From Zoogloeaceae bacterium (GTDB lineage: Bacteria; Pseudomonadota; Gammaproteobacteria; Burkholderiales; Rhodocyclaceae): 8,169 bases of DNA. Below the pieces are notes generated by a model. The model was not told the origin of the DNA. It ran no database searches and saw only the letters and a list, made by a program, of their open reading frames with translations. The stretch is taken from positions 1 through 8,169 of the forward strand of contig JAITEO010000247.1 of the NCBI GenBank assembly GCA_031281985.1, in the 5' to 3' direction. Each line of letters begins with the position of its first letter. The first letter of the stretch is position 1. A program made the position numbers and the translations under genes. Below are positions 1 to 6,955 of the stretch, piece by piece.

Positions 1-42
1 ATCCTCGATGACTGCAAAGTGTTCCATCAGTGTCTTGCTCAT
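1..42 (-). CDS. ISAs1-family transposase, N-terminal fragment (cut by window edge)
   Basis: Only 14 codons are visible: ATG at 42-40, then SKTLMEHFAVIED, open to the window edge. The pattern LMEH followed by a hydrophobic pair, an acidic residue and D matches the N-terminus of H-repeat/ISAs1 transposases (for example, the E. coli H-repeat proteins have KLMEHISIIPD near the start). In this family the protein is a DDE-type transposase of roughly 370-380 residues that moves its own element. The upstream sequence GGACAAAGAA is only a weak ribosome-binding site. The assignment rests on a very short peptide; a chance resemblance is possible. Confidence 0.5.
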   Translation of the reverse strand, partial: MSKTLMEHFAVIED

Positions 43-157
43 TTCTTTGTCCAAAAGGCGGGAGTAGATGGGATTTTTGCGCTCGTTACAAGAGGGACGG
101 GGGAAATAGGCTCAGAACAATGCTCGAAGAGTATGAAATTTAGGTGCAATCGCCCTG
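1..157 (-). mobile_element. 5' end of a probable ISAs1-family insertion sequence
   Basis: This segment holds the start of an ISAs1-like transposase reading off the left edge, preceded by about 115 nt of non-coding leader that is less GC-rich than the genes to the right. Read on the minus strand from position 157, the sequence begins CAGGGCGATTGCACC, which I propose as the terminal inverted repeat. The opposite end and the target duplication are outside the window, so the boundary at 157 is an inference. CCCTG (153-157) and CAGGG (163-167) form a short inverted pair straddling the proposed boundary, so the exact edge could be a few bases off. Confidence 0.4.
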
Positions 158-307
158 CTTGTCAGGGGGAAGAAAACCACGCGCTCGGATACACCCAAGC
201 TATGCTCTATCTCGGAAAACCAGCAATGGTAGTGGCCATATTACCTTGACATCCTTCATTTTTAACTGCACTCACTTTCAACCATAGTCCAACAACCCGG
301 CGGCGCG
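158..307. other. Intergenic stretch between the IS end and the HD-GYP gene
   Basis: This is about 150 nt downstream of the minus-strand regulator gene. I find no start codon with a credible ribosome-binding site and no strong hairpin plus T-tract, so no terminator for the operon can be named. A near-palindrome centred on TGGCCA lies around 227-244 but is weak (G-T pairs, no T-run). Confidence 0.5.
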
Positions 308-1456
308 TCACGCTTTGCTGCCGCTTTCCGCGCCCTGTGGTTCCGCTTCCTGCGCCTTGTCTTCGAAGCGGGCGGCGATGGTGATGAATTCTTCCTCGCA
401 TTGCAGGAAGGCGTCCACGATGTCGCTGTCGAAGTGTTGTCCGCGTCCCTGGAGGATGAGTTGGCGCGCTTCGGCGTGGGTCATCGGCGGCTTGTAGACG
501 CGGCGGCTGATGAGGGCGTCGTAGACGTCGGCCAGCGCCATCAGGCGGGCGGAAATGGGGATGTCGTCGCCGGACAGCCCTTGCGGATAGCCGCTGCCAT
601 CCCATTTTTCATGGTGCGAATAGGCAATCTCGCGCGCGCAGGCGAGAAAACCGACGACCTCGCCCACCTGCTCTTGTGCGCCAGCGATTACGTCGCTGCC
701 CAGCTTGGTGTGCGTCTTCATGATTTCGAACTCCTCCGGCGTCAGTTTGCCCGGTTTCAGGAGAATGCGATCCGGAATGCCGATTTTGCCGATGTCGTGC
801 AGCGGCGCGGATTTGTACAGGGTATCGATGCTCGTGTCGTTCAGATAGTGCAAGAAGCGCGGATGATCCTGTAAATGACGAGCGATTACCCGGATGTAGC
901 GCTGGGTGCGAAAAATATGGTTGCCGGTTTCGTTGTCGCGCGTTTCCGCCAGGGAAGCCATCATGCGGATGGTGACATCCTGCACCGCCTGGATGGTGCG
1001 CGTGCGATGCGCGATCACGCTCTCCAGGTAGGCGGCGTTGTCGCGCAAAAAGTCGGCGCTGGCCTTCAGGCGCAACTGTGTCGCCACGCGCGCCATGAAG
1101 ATGGAAGGATTGATGGGCTTGGTGATGTAATCCACCGCGCCCAGTTCGAAACCGCGCTGTTCGTCCTCCTGGGCGTTGCTGGCGGTCAGGAAGATGACGG
1201 GAATGTCGCGCGTGGCTTCCTGCGCCTTGAGTTGTTCGCAGACCTGGTAGCCATCCATGCCCGGCATCATGATGTCGAGCAGGATCAGGTCGGGCGGATT
1301 TTCCGCCAGCGCGATCCACAGCGCCTTTTCGCCATTGTTGGCGAGCTTGACCCGGTAGACTTCCTTCAGCAGATTGCTCATCAGGGCAAGGTTTTCCGCC
1401 GTATCGTCTACGACCAGGACGGTGTGTTTGTATTTCGAGTCAGGATAGAGCGACAT
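308..1456 (-). CDS. Response regulator with HD-GYP cyclic-di-GMP phosphodiesterase domain
   Basis: This is a 382-residue cytoplasmic RpfG-type regulator. Residues about 10-130 form a receiver domain: acidic pair D17/D18, phospho-acceptor D61 in LLDIMMPGMDG, T91 and K113. Residues about 160-350 form an HD-GYP domain with H180, the H220-D221 pair in LHDIGKIGIPD, H249, HHExWDGSGYP at 281-291, and LADVYDAL with D310 and D313. All signature residues are present, so the domain should be active; the family hydrolyses cyclic-di-GMP to pGpG or GMP. The start at 1456 is chosen because it begins just before the receiver, has a GGAGG site six nucleotides upstream, and follows the kinase stop codon by one base; a start further upstream at 1534 would overlap the kinase gene. 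The gene is co-transcribed with the kinase and is its likely phosphorelay target (inference). The C-terminal tail after residue 360 is charged and probably disordered. Confidence 0.93.
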   Translation of the reverse strand: MSLYPDSKYKHTVLVVDDTAENLALMSNLLKEVYRVKLANNGEKALWIALAENPPDLILLDIMMPGMDGYQVCEQLKAQEATRDIPVIFLTASNAQEDEQRGFELGAVDYITKPINPSIFMARVATQLRLKASADFLRDNAAYLESVIAHRTRTIQAVQDVTIRMMASLAETRDNETGNHIFRTQRYIRVIARHLQDHPRFLHYLNDTSIDTLYKSAPLHDIGKIGIPDRILLKPGKLTPEEFEIMKTHTKLGSDVIAGAQEQVGEVVGFLACAREIAYSHHEKWDGSGYPQGLSGDDIPISARLMALADVYDALISRRVYKPPMTHAEARQLILQGRGQHFDSDIVDAFLQCEEEFITIAARFEDKAQEAEPQGAESGSKA

Positions 1457-1457
1457 T

Positions 1458-4400
1458 TCACGCCTCCGGCGGCAAATAGGACGCAAGTGTACGATGCGCC
1501 TCGTCAAAATCAAAGGACTGCATGCTTTTTGCAAAAGCGGCGAATTTTGCGCCGAACACCGCCTTCAGGGTTGCCTCTTCCGCTTCCAGCACATCCTGCG
1601 CCTCGGCGTCGCTTTCCGCCAGCAATGCCGCCAGCTTTTTCAACAGCGCGGCGACACGCGGGGAATCGGCGCGTATCGGCGTCGCGCCAGAGGCGGCTTC
1701 GGTCTCTTCCGGCGCGTGTTCGAGGAAGAAGCGGCGCAATTCCATCATGAAGGGCGAGAGCGCGCCTTCGAGTTCCGCCAGGCAATCCTTCAGCGCCAGA
1801 TGTTCGCGCTCGCTCGGTTTGGCGTCCTGCATCGCGCGGCAGATGGATTCCAGGCGCGCGGCGGCGGCGGCGATTTCCGTCGCGCCGAGATTGCCCGCCA
1901 CGCCGCGCAGGCCGTGCGCCAGACGGGCGATCTGCGTCCGGTCGTCCGCCGCCAGTGCCGCGCGCAGGGCGGGCAGCGTCTGCGCCTGGTTCGTGAGGAA
2001 TTTTTCCAGCAAATCGCGATAGAGCCGCTTCTTGCCCAAGACCCGGCGCAAGCCGTCTTCCAGGTTGAGTCCGGGCAGGCGCGGCAAGCTCACTTCCCGC
2101 GGCGCGTCGTCCCTTGCCTCCGGTGCTTTCTCCTGCGCCGCGCGCGCGCGCGCCGTGTCGGGGCGTATCCAGCGCAACAGCATGACGCGCAACTGTTCGG
2201 GTTCTATGGGCTTGGGCAGATGGTCGTTCATGCCCGCTTCCAGGCAGCGTTCGCGGTCGCCGGGCATGGCGTTGGCGGTCATGGCGACGATGGGCAGCGC
2301 GTGTCCCATCGCCCGCAGTTGCCGCGTGGCTTCCAGCCCGTCCATGACCGGCATTTGCACGTCCATGAGGATCATGTCGTAGGGCTGGCTCGCCCGCCGC
2401 ACCCATTCCAGCGCCGCCGCGCCATCGCCCGCGACATCGACCTGGAATTGGGCGTCCTGGAGGATTTCGCAGGCCACCTGCTGGTTGAGATCGTTGTCTT
2501 CCACCAGCAGGATGCGCGCTCCGGCAATGGCTTCCAGACCCGCGCCCAGTATGTTTTCTCCATCATTTACGCTTGTCTTTGTCTCTTTCGTCTCCGCGAC
2601 GTTGCCCGTTTCGGGACTGACCAGGATGCGCGTCATCTCGTCGAACAGCAAGGAGGCGCTGACCGGCTTGATCAGCACGTTGTGGATACCCGCGCGCAGG
2701 GCGAGGTTCAGCACTTCTTCCCGTCCGTAGGCGGTGATCATGACAATCGTCGGACAGTAGTCGCGCAGGGTTTCGCGCAGCCGCCGGGCGGTTTCCAGGC
2801 CGTCCATGCCCGGCATCTGCCAGTCGAGCAGCGCCACATGGAACGGCGCGTTGGCGCGCAGGGCTTCCATGCCGGCTTCCAGCGCCTTCTGGCCGGATTC
2901 GGCCTCCATCACTTGCAGGTTCATGGTCGCGAGCAGGTCGCGGAGGACGCTGCGGGCATTGTCGTTATCATCGACCACCAGCACCCTGCGTCCCGCCAGT
3001 TCGTGACTCAATACCAGCGGACGCCGCTTCTTGCGGCTCACGCCCAGCAGGGCGGAAAACCAGAAGGTCGACCCCTTGCCCAGTTCGGATTCCACCCCGA
3101 CCTCGCCGTGCATGAGCTTGGCCAGTTGCTTGCTGATGGCCAGCCCCAGCCCGGTTCCACCGTATTTGCGCGTGGTCGAGGTATCGGCCTGGTTGAAACT
3201 CTGGAACAGTTGCGCCTGCTGTTCGGGAGAAAGTCCGATGCCGGTGTCGCGCACGGAAAAGAAGAGGCGCACGCTGTCCTCCGTTCTTTCGCGCGCTTCC
3301 ACGTAGATGCCGATCTCGCCGTGTTCGGTGAATTTTATGGCGTTGTTGGTGTAGTTGATGAGCACCTGGCGCAGACGTAGCGGATCGCCCAGAAGGTGCA
3401 TGGGCACCTCCGGGTGCACCTTGAAGACCAGTTCCAGCCCCTTGCTGCCGGCCTTTTCGGATACCAGGGCGCTGATGCCGTCGAGCATCTGTTCGAGATC
3501 GAATTCCACGTGCTCGACCTGCATCTTGCCCGCCTCGATCTTGGAAAAATCGAGGATGTCGTTGATGATGCCCAGCAAATGCTGTCCCGACTGCTGGATC
3601 TTGTTGAGGTAGTCGCGCTGCCGGTTGGTCAGTTCGGTGCGCAGGGCAAGATGCGACATGCCGATGATGGCGTTCATTGGCGTGCGGATTTCGTGGCTCA
3701 TGTTGGCCAGGAAGTCCGCCTTGGCGCGCGCCGCTTCTTCCGCCATCTGTTGCGCCCGCTTGTGCGTGGAAATATCCACGAAGACGCCGATCAACCCGCC
3801 GGGACGCCCGTCGGCAAGGGAAAAGGCGCGCGCCGAATAGAGCAGTTGCCGCAATCCGCCCACGGCATAATCCAGTTCGATTTCCCGCTCCACCGCGCCG
3901 GCTTCGGCAATCAGCCGCCGATCCTCGGCATGGAATTCCTGCCGCCGGGCTTCATCGAGATAGGGAATCTCCAGCATCGTCTTGCCCAGTATGCGCTCGC
4001 CCTTGATGCCGAACGCCTGCTCGAACGCCTGGTTGCACCCCAGGAAACGGCCTGCCGGGTCCTTGAAGAACAGCGGGTTGGGCAAGGTGTCGAGCAGGCT
4101 TTCCCGAAACAGCAGTTGCTCGTCCAACTGGGCGCGCGCCAGGTGCGAAACGGTCACGTCCAGCCAGTAGCCGTTCCAGTAGAGACGGCCATCGCCATAT
4201 ACCGAGGGTTCTATGCTCGTCTCGACCCAGCGCGTCTCGCCATTGGGCAGGCAGACGCGTCCCGTCGCCACGCCGGAATGCAGCGCGGCGCGCATCTCCT
4301 GCAAACGCTGGCGGACGCTTTCGACATCCTCCGGATGCGCGTGCCGCCAGATCGCGCCCGGATTCGCCATGATCTCCTCGCTGGAGACGCCGAGTATCGC

Positions 4401-5822
4401 CCTGGCCTTGCCGCCGACGAAAACGAACTGGATGTGCTGGCCATCCGGTGTCTGTTCGTAACGGAACACCGCGCAGGGCAGGGAATCCGCCATGTCGATG
4501 AGCATGTGCCGCGAATGCTCGACATCGGCCTTGCTCCTTGCCAGTTCGCGGGTGCGCTCGAGCACCTTGTCTTCCAGCGTGGCGTTGATTTCCCGCAATT
4601 GCTGCGTCGCCTGCAACAGTTCGACGCGCATGGTTTCCTGCGCCATCGCCAGTTGCGCCACTTCCTGCCAGTTGGCATCGACCTGCACCGGCGTTTCCAG
4701 TTCCAGATTCCCCAACCGCCGGCTTTCTTCCGTGAGCTGCATCAGCGGACGGGAAAAACGGTTCGCCACGCGCGCGGCCACGAAAAAGGCAAAGAGCAAT
4801 ACCAGCGCGCCCAGGAAGGCCAGGATGGAATAATCCTGGTTCAGCCCCGGCACGAAATCCCGTTGCGGCGCGAAGACGCCAAGCCACAACCGTTGATTCT
4901 GCATGTCGATTGGATGAAAATAGGAAAACCAGTTTTCCCGCTGCCAGGAAAAGGCGTTCAGCGCCTTGGGCGCCTTGTTCTTTTCCAGCCAGGCGGCAAA
5001 CCCCAGGCTCAAGGCGGGGACGCCCAGTTGTTCTGGCGTATGGACGCCCAGCCGCTCCTGAAGGTCCATGCCCGTGATGGCGGGAAGCCGGGGCAGCCCC
5101 ATCAGCCGGTGCCCCGCATCGGAAACGAGCACGACAAACCCCTCGCTGCCCACCTGCATCTGCGAGGTCAGCCAGGAAAAGGCGCGCAAATCCATGTCAT
5201 GCGCGATGACGTAACGCAGCCCGTCCGATCCCGTCCAGCGCCGCGCCACGCTGATGCCGGGATGGCGCTCATCGACAAAGGGCGTCGTCCAGAATTGCGC
5301 CTGCTCGTCTTCCTGCGCCATGGCGCCGGCAAACCAGGGATTTTCGCGGGCGTCATAATCCTGAATGCGCATTTCCACTTTTTCCAGCTTTCCGGCGTAA
5401 TTCCAGGTCAGCCAGTAGGTCCAGTTGTTCCAGGCGGGATGGCTGACGCGGTTTTCCCAACTGCCGTCCGGGCGGTGGAAGAGGGTGATTTCCAGTCCCT
5501 TCTCATTGGCCAGGCTGACCGAAGGAACTTCCGGATGGTTTTGCATCACCGGAAAAAAGAAGGCGTTGAAGCGGGTGAGGTCGCTGGTTTCCAGGTCTCC
5601 CATGCGGGCGTACTGGTAACTGGTATCCACCATCACCCGCACCCGCTCCAGCGAAGCCTGCACCCGCATCTCGACCTGGATCGCCGCCTGCTCCATCTGG
5701 GCAAGGCCAATACCCTTGATGGAAGGCCAGACGATGAAGTGAAAGGCCCCGACCACGAACAACGCCAGGGTCGCCAACACGATGAGGAATGCCTGAAGCA
5801 TCAGGCTTTGACGGATATTCAT
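1458..5822 (-). CDS. Membrane hybrid sensor histidine kinase: Cache-HAMP-PAS-PAS-HisKA-HATPase-REC-REC-HPt
   Basis: This is a 1454-residue BarA-like hybrid kinase. Membrane segments at about 10-31 and 332-352 flank a periplasmic region of about 300 residues that looks like a double Cache sensor (motif [12 protein letters not shown] at 156-167). A HAMP linker (about 350-405) and coiled coil (to 440) follow. PAS domains span about 445-565 and 570-690. HisKA carries H710 in [14 protein letters not shown]. The ATPase shows N827 (N box), DTGIG at 859-863, and GGTGLGL at 888-894. Receiver 1 has D951/D952, D1000, T1030 and K1052; receiver 2 has E1108/D1109, D1154, T1182 and K1204. The HPt has H1303 in [13 protein letters not shown]. 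All relay residues are intact. The last 110 residues are a helical tail without an HPt motif. The ligand cannot be told from sequence. The start at 5822 gives a short N-terminus with Arg before the first membrane helix, but no clear Shine-Dalgarno site precedes it. The HD-GYP regulator gene follows after one base. Confidence 0.95.
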   Translation of the reverse strand: MNIRQSLMLQAFLIVLATLALFVVGAFHFIVWPSIKGIGLAQMEQAAIQVEMRVQASLERVRVMVDTSYQYARMGDLETSDLTRFNAFFFPVMQNHPEVPSVSLANEKGLEITLFHRPDGSWENRVSHPAWNNWTYWLTWNYAGKLEKVEMRIQDYDARENPWFAGAMAQEDEQAQFWTTPFVDERHPGISVARRWTGSDGLRYVIAHDMDLRAFSWLTSQMQVGSEGFVVLVSDAGHRLMGLPRLPAITGMDLQERLGVHTPEQLGVPALSLGFAAWLEKNKAPKALNAFSWQRENWFSYFHPIDMQNQRLWLGVFAPQRDFVPGLNQDYSILAFLGALVLLFAFFVAARVANRFSRPLMQLTEESRRLGNLELETPVQVDANWQEVAQLAMAQETMRVELLQATQQLREINATLEDKVLERTRELARSKADVEHSRHMLIDMADSLPCAVFRYEQTPDGQHIQFVFVGGKARAILGVSSEEIMANPGAIWRHAHPEDVESVRQRLQEMRAALHSGVATGRVCLPNGETRWVETSIEPSVYGDGRLYWNGYWLDVTVSHLARAQLDEQLLFRESLLDTLPNPLFFKDPAGRFLGCNQAFEQAFGIKGERILGKTMLEIPYLDEARRQEFHAEDRRLIAEAGAVEREIELDYAVGGLRQLLYSARAFSLADGRPGGLIGVFVDISTHKRAQQMAEEAARAKADFLANMSHEIRTPMNAIIGMSHLALRTELTNRQRDYLNKIQQSGQHLLGIINDILDFSKIEAGKMQVEHVEFDLEQMLDGISALVSEKAGSKGLELVFKVHPEVPMHLLGDPLRLRQVLINYTNNAIKFTEHGEIGIYVEARERTEDSVRLFFSVRDTGIGLSPEQQAQLFQSFNQADTSTTRKYGGTGLGLAISKQLAKLMHGEVGVESELGKGSTFWFSALLGVSRKKRRPLVLSHELAGRRVLVVDDNDNARSVLRDLLATMNLQVMEAESGQKALEAGMEALRANAPFHVALLDWQMPGMDGLETARRLRETLRDYCPTIVMITAYGREEVLNLALRAGIHNVLIKPVSASLLFDEMTRILVSPETGNVAETKETKTSVNDGENILGAGLEAIAGARILLVEDNDLNQQVACEILQDAQFQVDVAGDGAAALEWVRRASQPYDMILMDVQMPVMDGLEATRQLRAMGHALPIVAMTANAMPGDRERCLEAGMNDHLPKPIEPEQLRVMLLRWIRPDTARARAAQEKAPEARDDAPREVSLPRLPGLNLEDGLRRVLGKKRLYRDLLEKFLTNQAQTLPALRAALAADDRTQIARLAHGLRGVAGNLGATEIAAAAARLESICRAMQDAKPSEREHLALKDCLAELEGALSPFMMELRRFFLEHAPEETEAASGATPIRADSPRVAALLKKLAALLAESDAEAQDVLEAEEATLKAVFGAKFAAFAKSMQSFDFDEAHRTLASYLPPEA
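1463..1467 (-). promoter_or_regulatory. Shine-Dalgarno site of the HD-GYP gene inside the kinase 3' end
   Basis: The minus strand reads GGAGG followed by six bases (CGTGAA) and ATG. The site lies within the last codons of the kinase (encoding PPEA), and the kinase TGA is one base from the regulator ATG. This arrangement fixes the start at 1456 and implies translational coupling of the two genes. Confidence 0.75.
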
Positions 5823-5833
5823 GACGGGCAGGG

Positions 5834-5866
5834 ATCAGGTATCAGGAATCAGGTATCAGGGATCGG
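5834..5866. repeat. Heptanucleotide tandem repeat in the kinase leader
   Basis: On the plus strand four 7-nt units follow one another: ATCAGGT, ATCAGGA, ATCAGGT, ATCAGGG, then a partial ATCGG. On the coding (minus) strand this is a run of CCTGATN units ending 11 nt before the kinase ATG, where a ribosome-binding site would be expected; none is seen. A possible -10 box, TATGAT, lies at 5898-5903 on the minus strand about 75 nt upstream of the start, but it has no good -35 partner, so the promoter is not established. Confidence 0.8.
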
Positions 5867-6023
5867 AAAAAGCGCGTTTGGATACTGTACGCCACAAATC
5901 ATAAAAACCCAATGTATGTAGTGTTGCATAGGAATGCAGTATTTCACGCGAAGTGAACCTTATCCGTTCCCTCCCTGCAAATGCCAGGGGCAATCGGGTG
6001 CAGTTAGAAGTGGAGGAAAACCG

Positions 6024-6039
6024 TCCAGACGAAGCGCCG
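6024..6039 (+). repeat. 16-bp direct repeat, copy 1
   Basis: TCCAGACGAAGCGCCG occurs here and again at 6480-6495. Upstream sequence is also loosely shared (CGGGTG at 5995-6000, then GGAGGA at 6013-6018), so this may be the conserved end of a longer diverged repeat. Confidence 0.8.
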
Positions 6040-6046
6040 ACGCGCA

Positions 6047-6136
6047 CGGGAGGCGTCCCGAAGGGACGCGATTTTGATAACCCCCGGCGTCAGCCGGGGG
6101 GAACATGGCCTCAAGATCAGATAGCCCCAACGGGGC
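6047..6136 (+). repeat. Composite three-palindrome element, left copy
   Basis: Three palindromes lie in fixed order. P1 at 6053-6069 is GCGTCCC-GAA-GGGACGC. P2 at 6081-6100 is CCCCCGGC-GTCA-GCCGGGGG. P3 at 6124-6136 is GCCCC-AAC-GGGGC. P1 and P2 are joined by 11 nt ending TTTGATAA; P2 and P3 by 23 nt. The leading CGGGAG(G) and the bases after P3 (GCG...GCGG..GCATCG, to about 6156) also resemble the other copy. Each palindrome looks like a REP-type unit; no transposase accompanies them in this window. Confidence 0.85.
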
Positions 6137-6251
6137 GTTATTTCGTGCGGTTGCATCGGCACATGCGTCGTTTCCGGTAGCTCCGCCATCACATCGTTTT
6201 TCGTACACGGGAGCAACGAATGTTTTTTCCCACGATGCCGCTGCGAGTGAC

Positions 6252-6343
6252 GCCCCGTTGGGGCTATCCAGGGTGGGATGGGCACCCTCTCCCCCGGCTG
6301 ACGCCGGGGGTTATCAAAGTTACGTCCCTTCGGGACGCTCCCG
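6252..6343 (-). repeat. Composite three-palindrome element, right copy (inverted)
   Basis: This is the same set as the left copy in opposite orientation: P3 at 6252-6264 (identical 13 nt), P2 at 6291-6310 (identical 20 nt including the loop), and P1 at 6323-6337 (6-bp stem, loop TTC). The P1-P2 linker again contains TTTGATAA when read on the minus strand. The P2-P3 linker is 26 nt and unrelated to the 23-nt linker of the left copy; it carries GGGCACCCTCT, which recurs at 6665. The two copies are separated by 115 nt between the P3 units and could pair with each other into one long fold-back. Confidence 0.85.
6280..6295 (+). repeat. 16-bp direct repeat GGGCACCCTCTCCCCC, copy 1
   Basis: This copy lies across the P2-P3 linker and the start of P2 in the right composite element. 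The same 16 bases recur at 6665-6680 as the left arm of another hairpin. Confidence 0.75.
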
Positions 6344-6415
6344 GATTTTCCAATGCGAGCGCGCTCGAAAAAAGCGCGAGGTTGCGTGGTCGATTTCGAT
6401 ACGGTTGGCGGAAAA

Positions 6416-6453
6416 CTTGGGATTGCACCCAGATAAACGGGTGTAATCCAAAG
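6416..6453. repeat. REP-like imperfect hairpin
   Basis: GGATTGCACCC (6420-6430) pairs with GGGTGTAATCC (6439-6449) with one G-T pair and an 8-nt loop. CTT at 6416-6418 extends it with AAG at 6451-6453 across a G/A mismatch. No T-tract follows on either strand, so a terminator is unlikely. Confidence 0.7.
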
Positions 6454-6479
6454 CGGAGGAGGTCATGTCGATAATCTAT

Positions 6480-6495
6480 TCCAGACGAAGCGCCG
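6480..6495 (+). repeat. 16-bp direct repeat, copy 2
   Basis: This is an exact copy of TCCAGACGAAGCGCCG at 6024-6039. The two copies bracket the inverted composite element and the hairpin at 6416-6453. Upstream it also has CGGGTG (6438-6443) and GGAGGA, with a longer gap before the 16-mer than in copy 1. Confidence 0.8.
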
Positions 6496-6502
6496 CCATA
6501 CT

Positions 6503-6524
6503 CCCTCCCCTGACAAGGGGAGGG
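6503..6524. repeat. GC-rich dyad (9-bp stem)
   Basis: CCCTCCCCT (6503-6511) and AGGGGAGGG (6516-6524) are perfect inverted arms around GACA. A further GGGGAGGGG follows at 6527-6535. The composition resembles the CCCTCTCCCC dyad at 6670-6699; both look like intergenic repeat units. Confidence 0.7.
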
Positions 6525-6563
6525 CTGGGGAGGGGTTTGGCGGCAGGAGACAGGGGAATCATG

Positions 6564-6623
6564 CGGCGCGTTAGCGCCCTTGCAGGCTGCAGCTTTCCCA
6601 GGAAAACCCCAGGCAACGCGCCG
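6564..6623. repeat. Inverted repeat with 9-bp arms and 42-nt loop
   Basis: CGGCGCGTT (6564-6572) is the exact reverse complement of AACGCGCCG (6615-6623). The loop contains smaller self-complementary pieces (TTTC/GAAA at 6594-6605). Function unknown; no coding context. Confidence 0.55.
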
Positions 6624-6669
6624 TGCCGTCCCCTTGCAGGGTACAAGCCCTCTCCCGCCCTATCGGGCA

Positions 6670-6699
6670 CCCTCTCCCCCAAAGGATTGGGGGAGAGGG
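6670..6699. repeat. Perfect 13-bp GC-rich hairpin
   Basis: CCCTCTCCCCCAA (6670-6682) pairs perfectly with TTGGGGGAGAGGG (6687-6699) around the loop AGGA. Its left flank and arm include the 16-mer GGGCACCCTCTCCCCC (6665-6680) also found at 6280-6295. No T-run follows, so it is listed as a repeat and not as a terminator. Confidence 0.8.
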
Positions 6700-6780
6700 G
6701 ACGGCAAGCGGCAGCGCTGCGTTGGTTTCCTCCATTTTGGATTGCCCCCAAACAGAGCAAGCGCGCGGATTTCGTTGAAT

Positions 6781-6900
6781 CGGCCAAAAATGAAAAAAAA
6801 CCTGCTTTTGGCCGGTTTGATTTGGGTTTGAAGGCAAAGCAAAACTTCGTCTTCAAACCGCGCAACCCCAACGAAAAACCAGCGCCGAGCTTGGGGTTGC
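6781..6900. repeat. Three consecutive inverted repeats with 16-19 nt loops
   Basis: Arms are 6781-6789/6806-6814 (CGGCCAAAA), 6825-6833/6851-6859 (GGTTTGAAG), and 6862-6871/6891-6900 (GCAACCCCAA). All arms are perfect and the hairpins follow one another with gaps of 10 and 2 nt. Two further hairpins continue the series to 6985. No open frame with a recognisable product runs through them. Confidence 0.7.
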
Positions 6901-6916
6901 CTGCCTTTTCCCCCGC

Positions 6917-6942
6917 AAAGGCCAGGCTTCGCCTGGTCTTTT
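6917..6942. terminator. Terminator-like hairpin downstream of the substrate-binding-protein gene
   Basis: AAAGGCCAGGC (6917-6927) pairs with GCCTGGTCTTT (6931-6941) around TTC, with one G-T pair on the plus-strand RNA (C/A mismatch on the minus-strand RNA), followed by a T at 6942. On the minus strand the stem is followed only by GCGGGGG. The A/T-flanked stem has the look of a bidirectional intrinsic terminator; it lies about 30 nt past the stop of the minus-strand gene. Confidence 0.5.
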
Positions 6943-6955
6943 CGGCAAAATAGAC

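Noticed and set aside
19..249. A 76-codon plus-strand frame at the left edge
   Set aside because: It runs across the proposed IS end, has no ribosome-binding site, and is opposite to the transposase start.
207..605. A 132-codon minus-strand frame overlapping the 3' end of the HD-GYP gene
   Set aside because: It overlaps conserved HD-GYP coding sequence in another frame and has Arg-rich low-information composition.
1457..1534. An upstream start for the HD-GYP gene giving 26 extra residues
   Set aside because: It would overlap the kinase 3' end by 77 nt, the extra residues are not receiver-like, and the ATG at 1456 has an ideal GGAGG site.
3396..5921. An 841-codon open frame on the plus strand, and a 628-codon one at 1494-3380
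   Set aside because: They lie antisense to the kinase gene, whose domains and catalytic motifs are unmistakable. Their composition (rich in H, R, Q, G) and lack of any family motif are typical of antisense frames in GC-rich DNA.
6047..6343. A CRISPR array or an integron attC site as explanation of the palindromes
   Set aside because: There are only two copies, in opposite orientation, with no regular spacers; no attC core sites in the right arrangement, no integrase and no cas gene are seen.
5953..6474. Several 75-113-codon frames on both strands in the repeat region
   Set aside because: They are translations of the palindromes themselves (for example PRWGY from GTTGGGGCTA) and differ in frame between repeat copies. 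None has a supported start except the ambiguous ATG at 6465.
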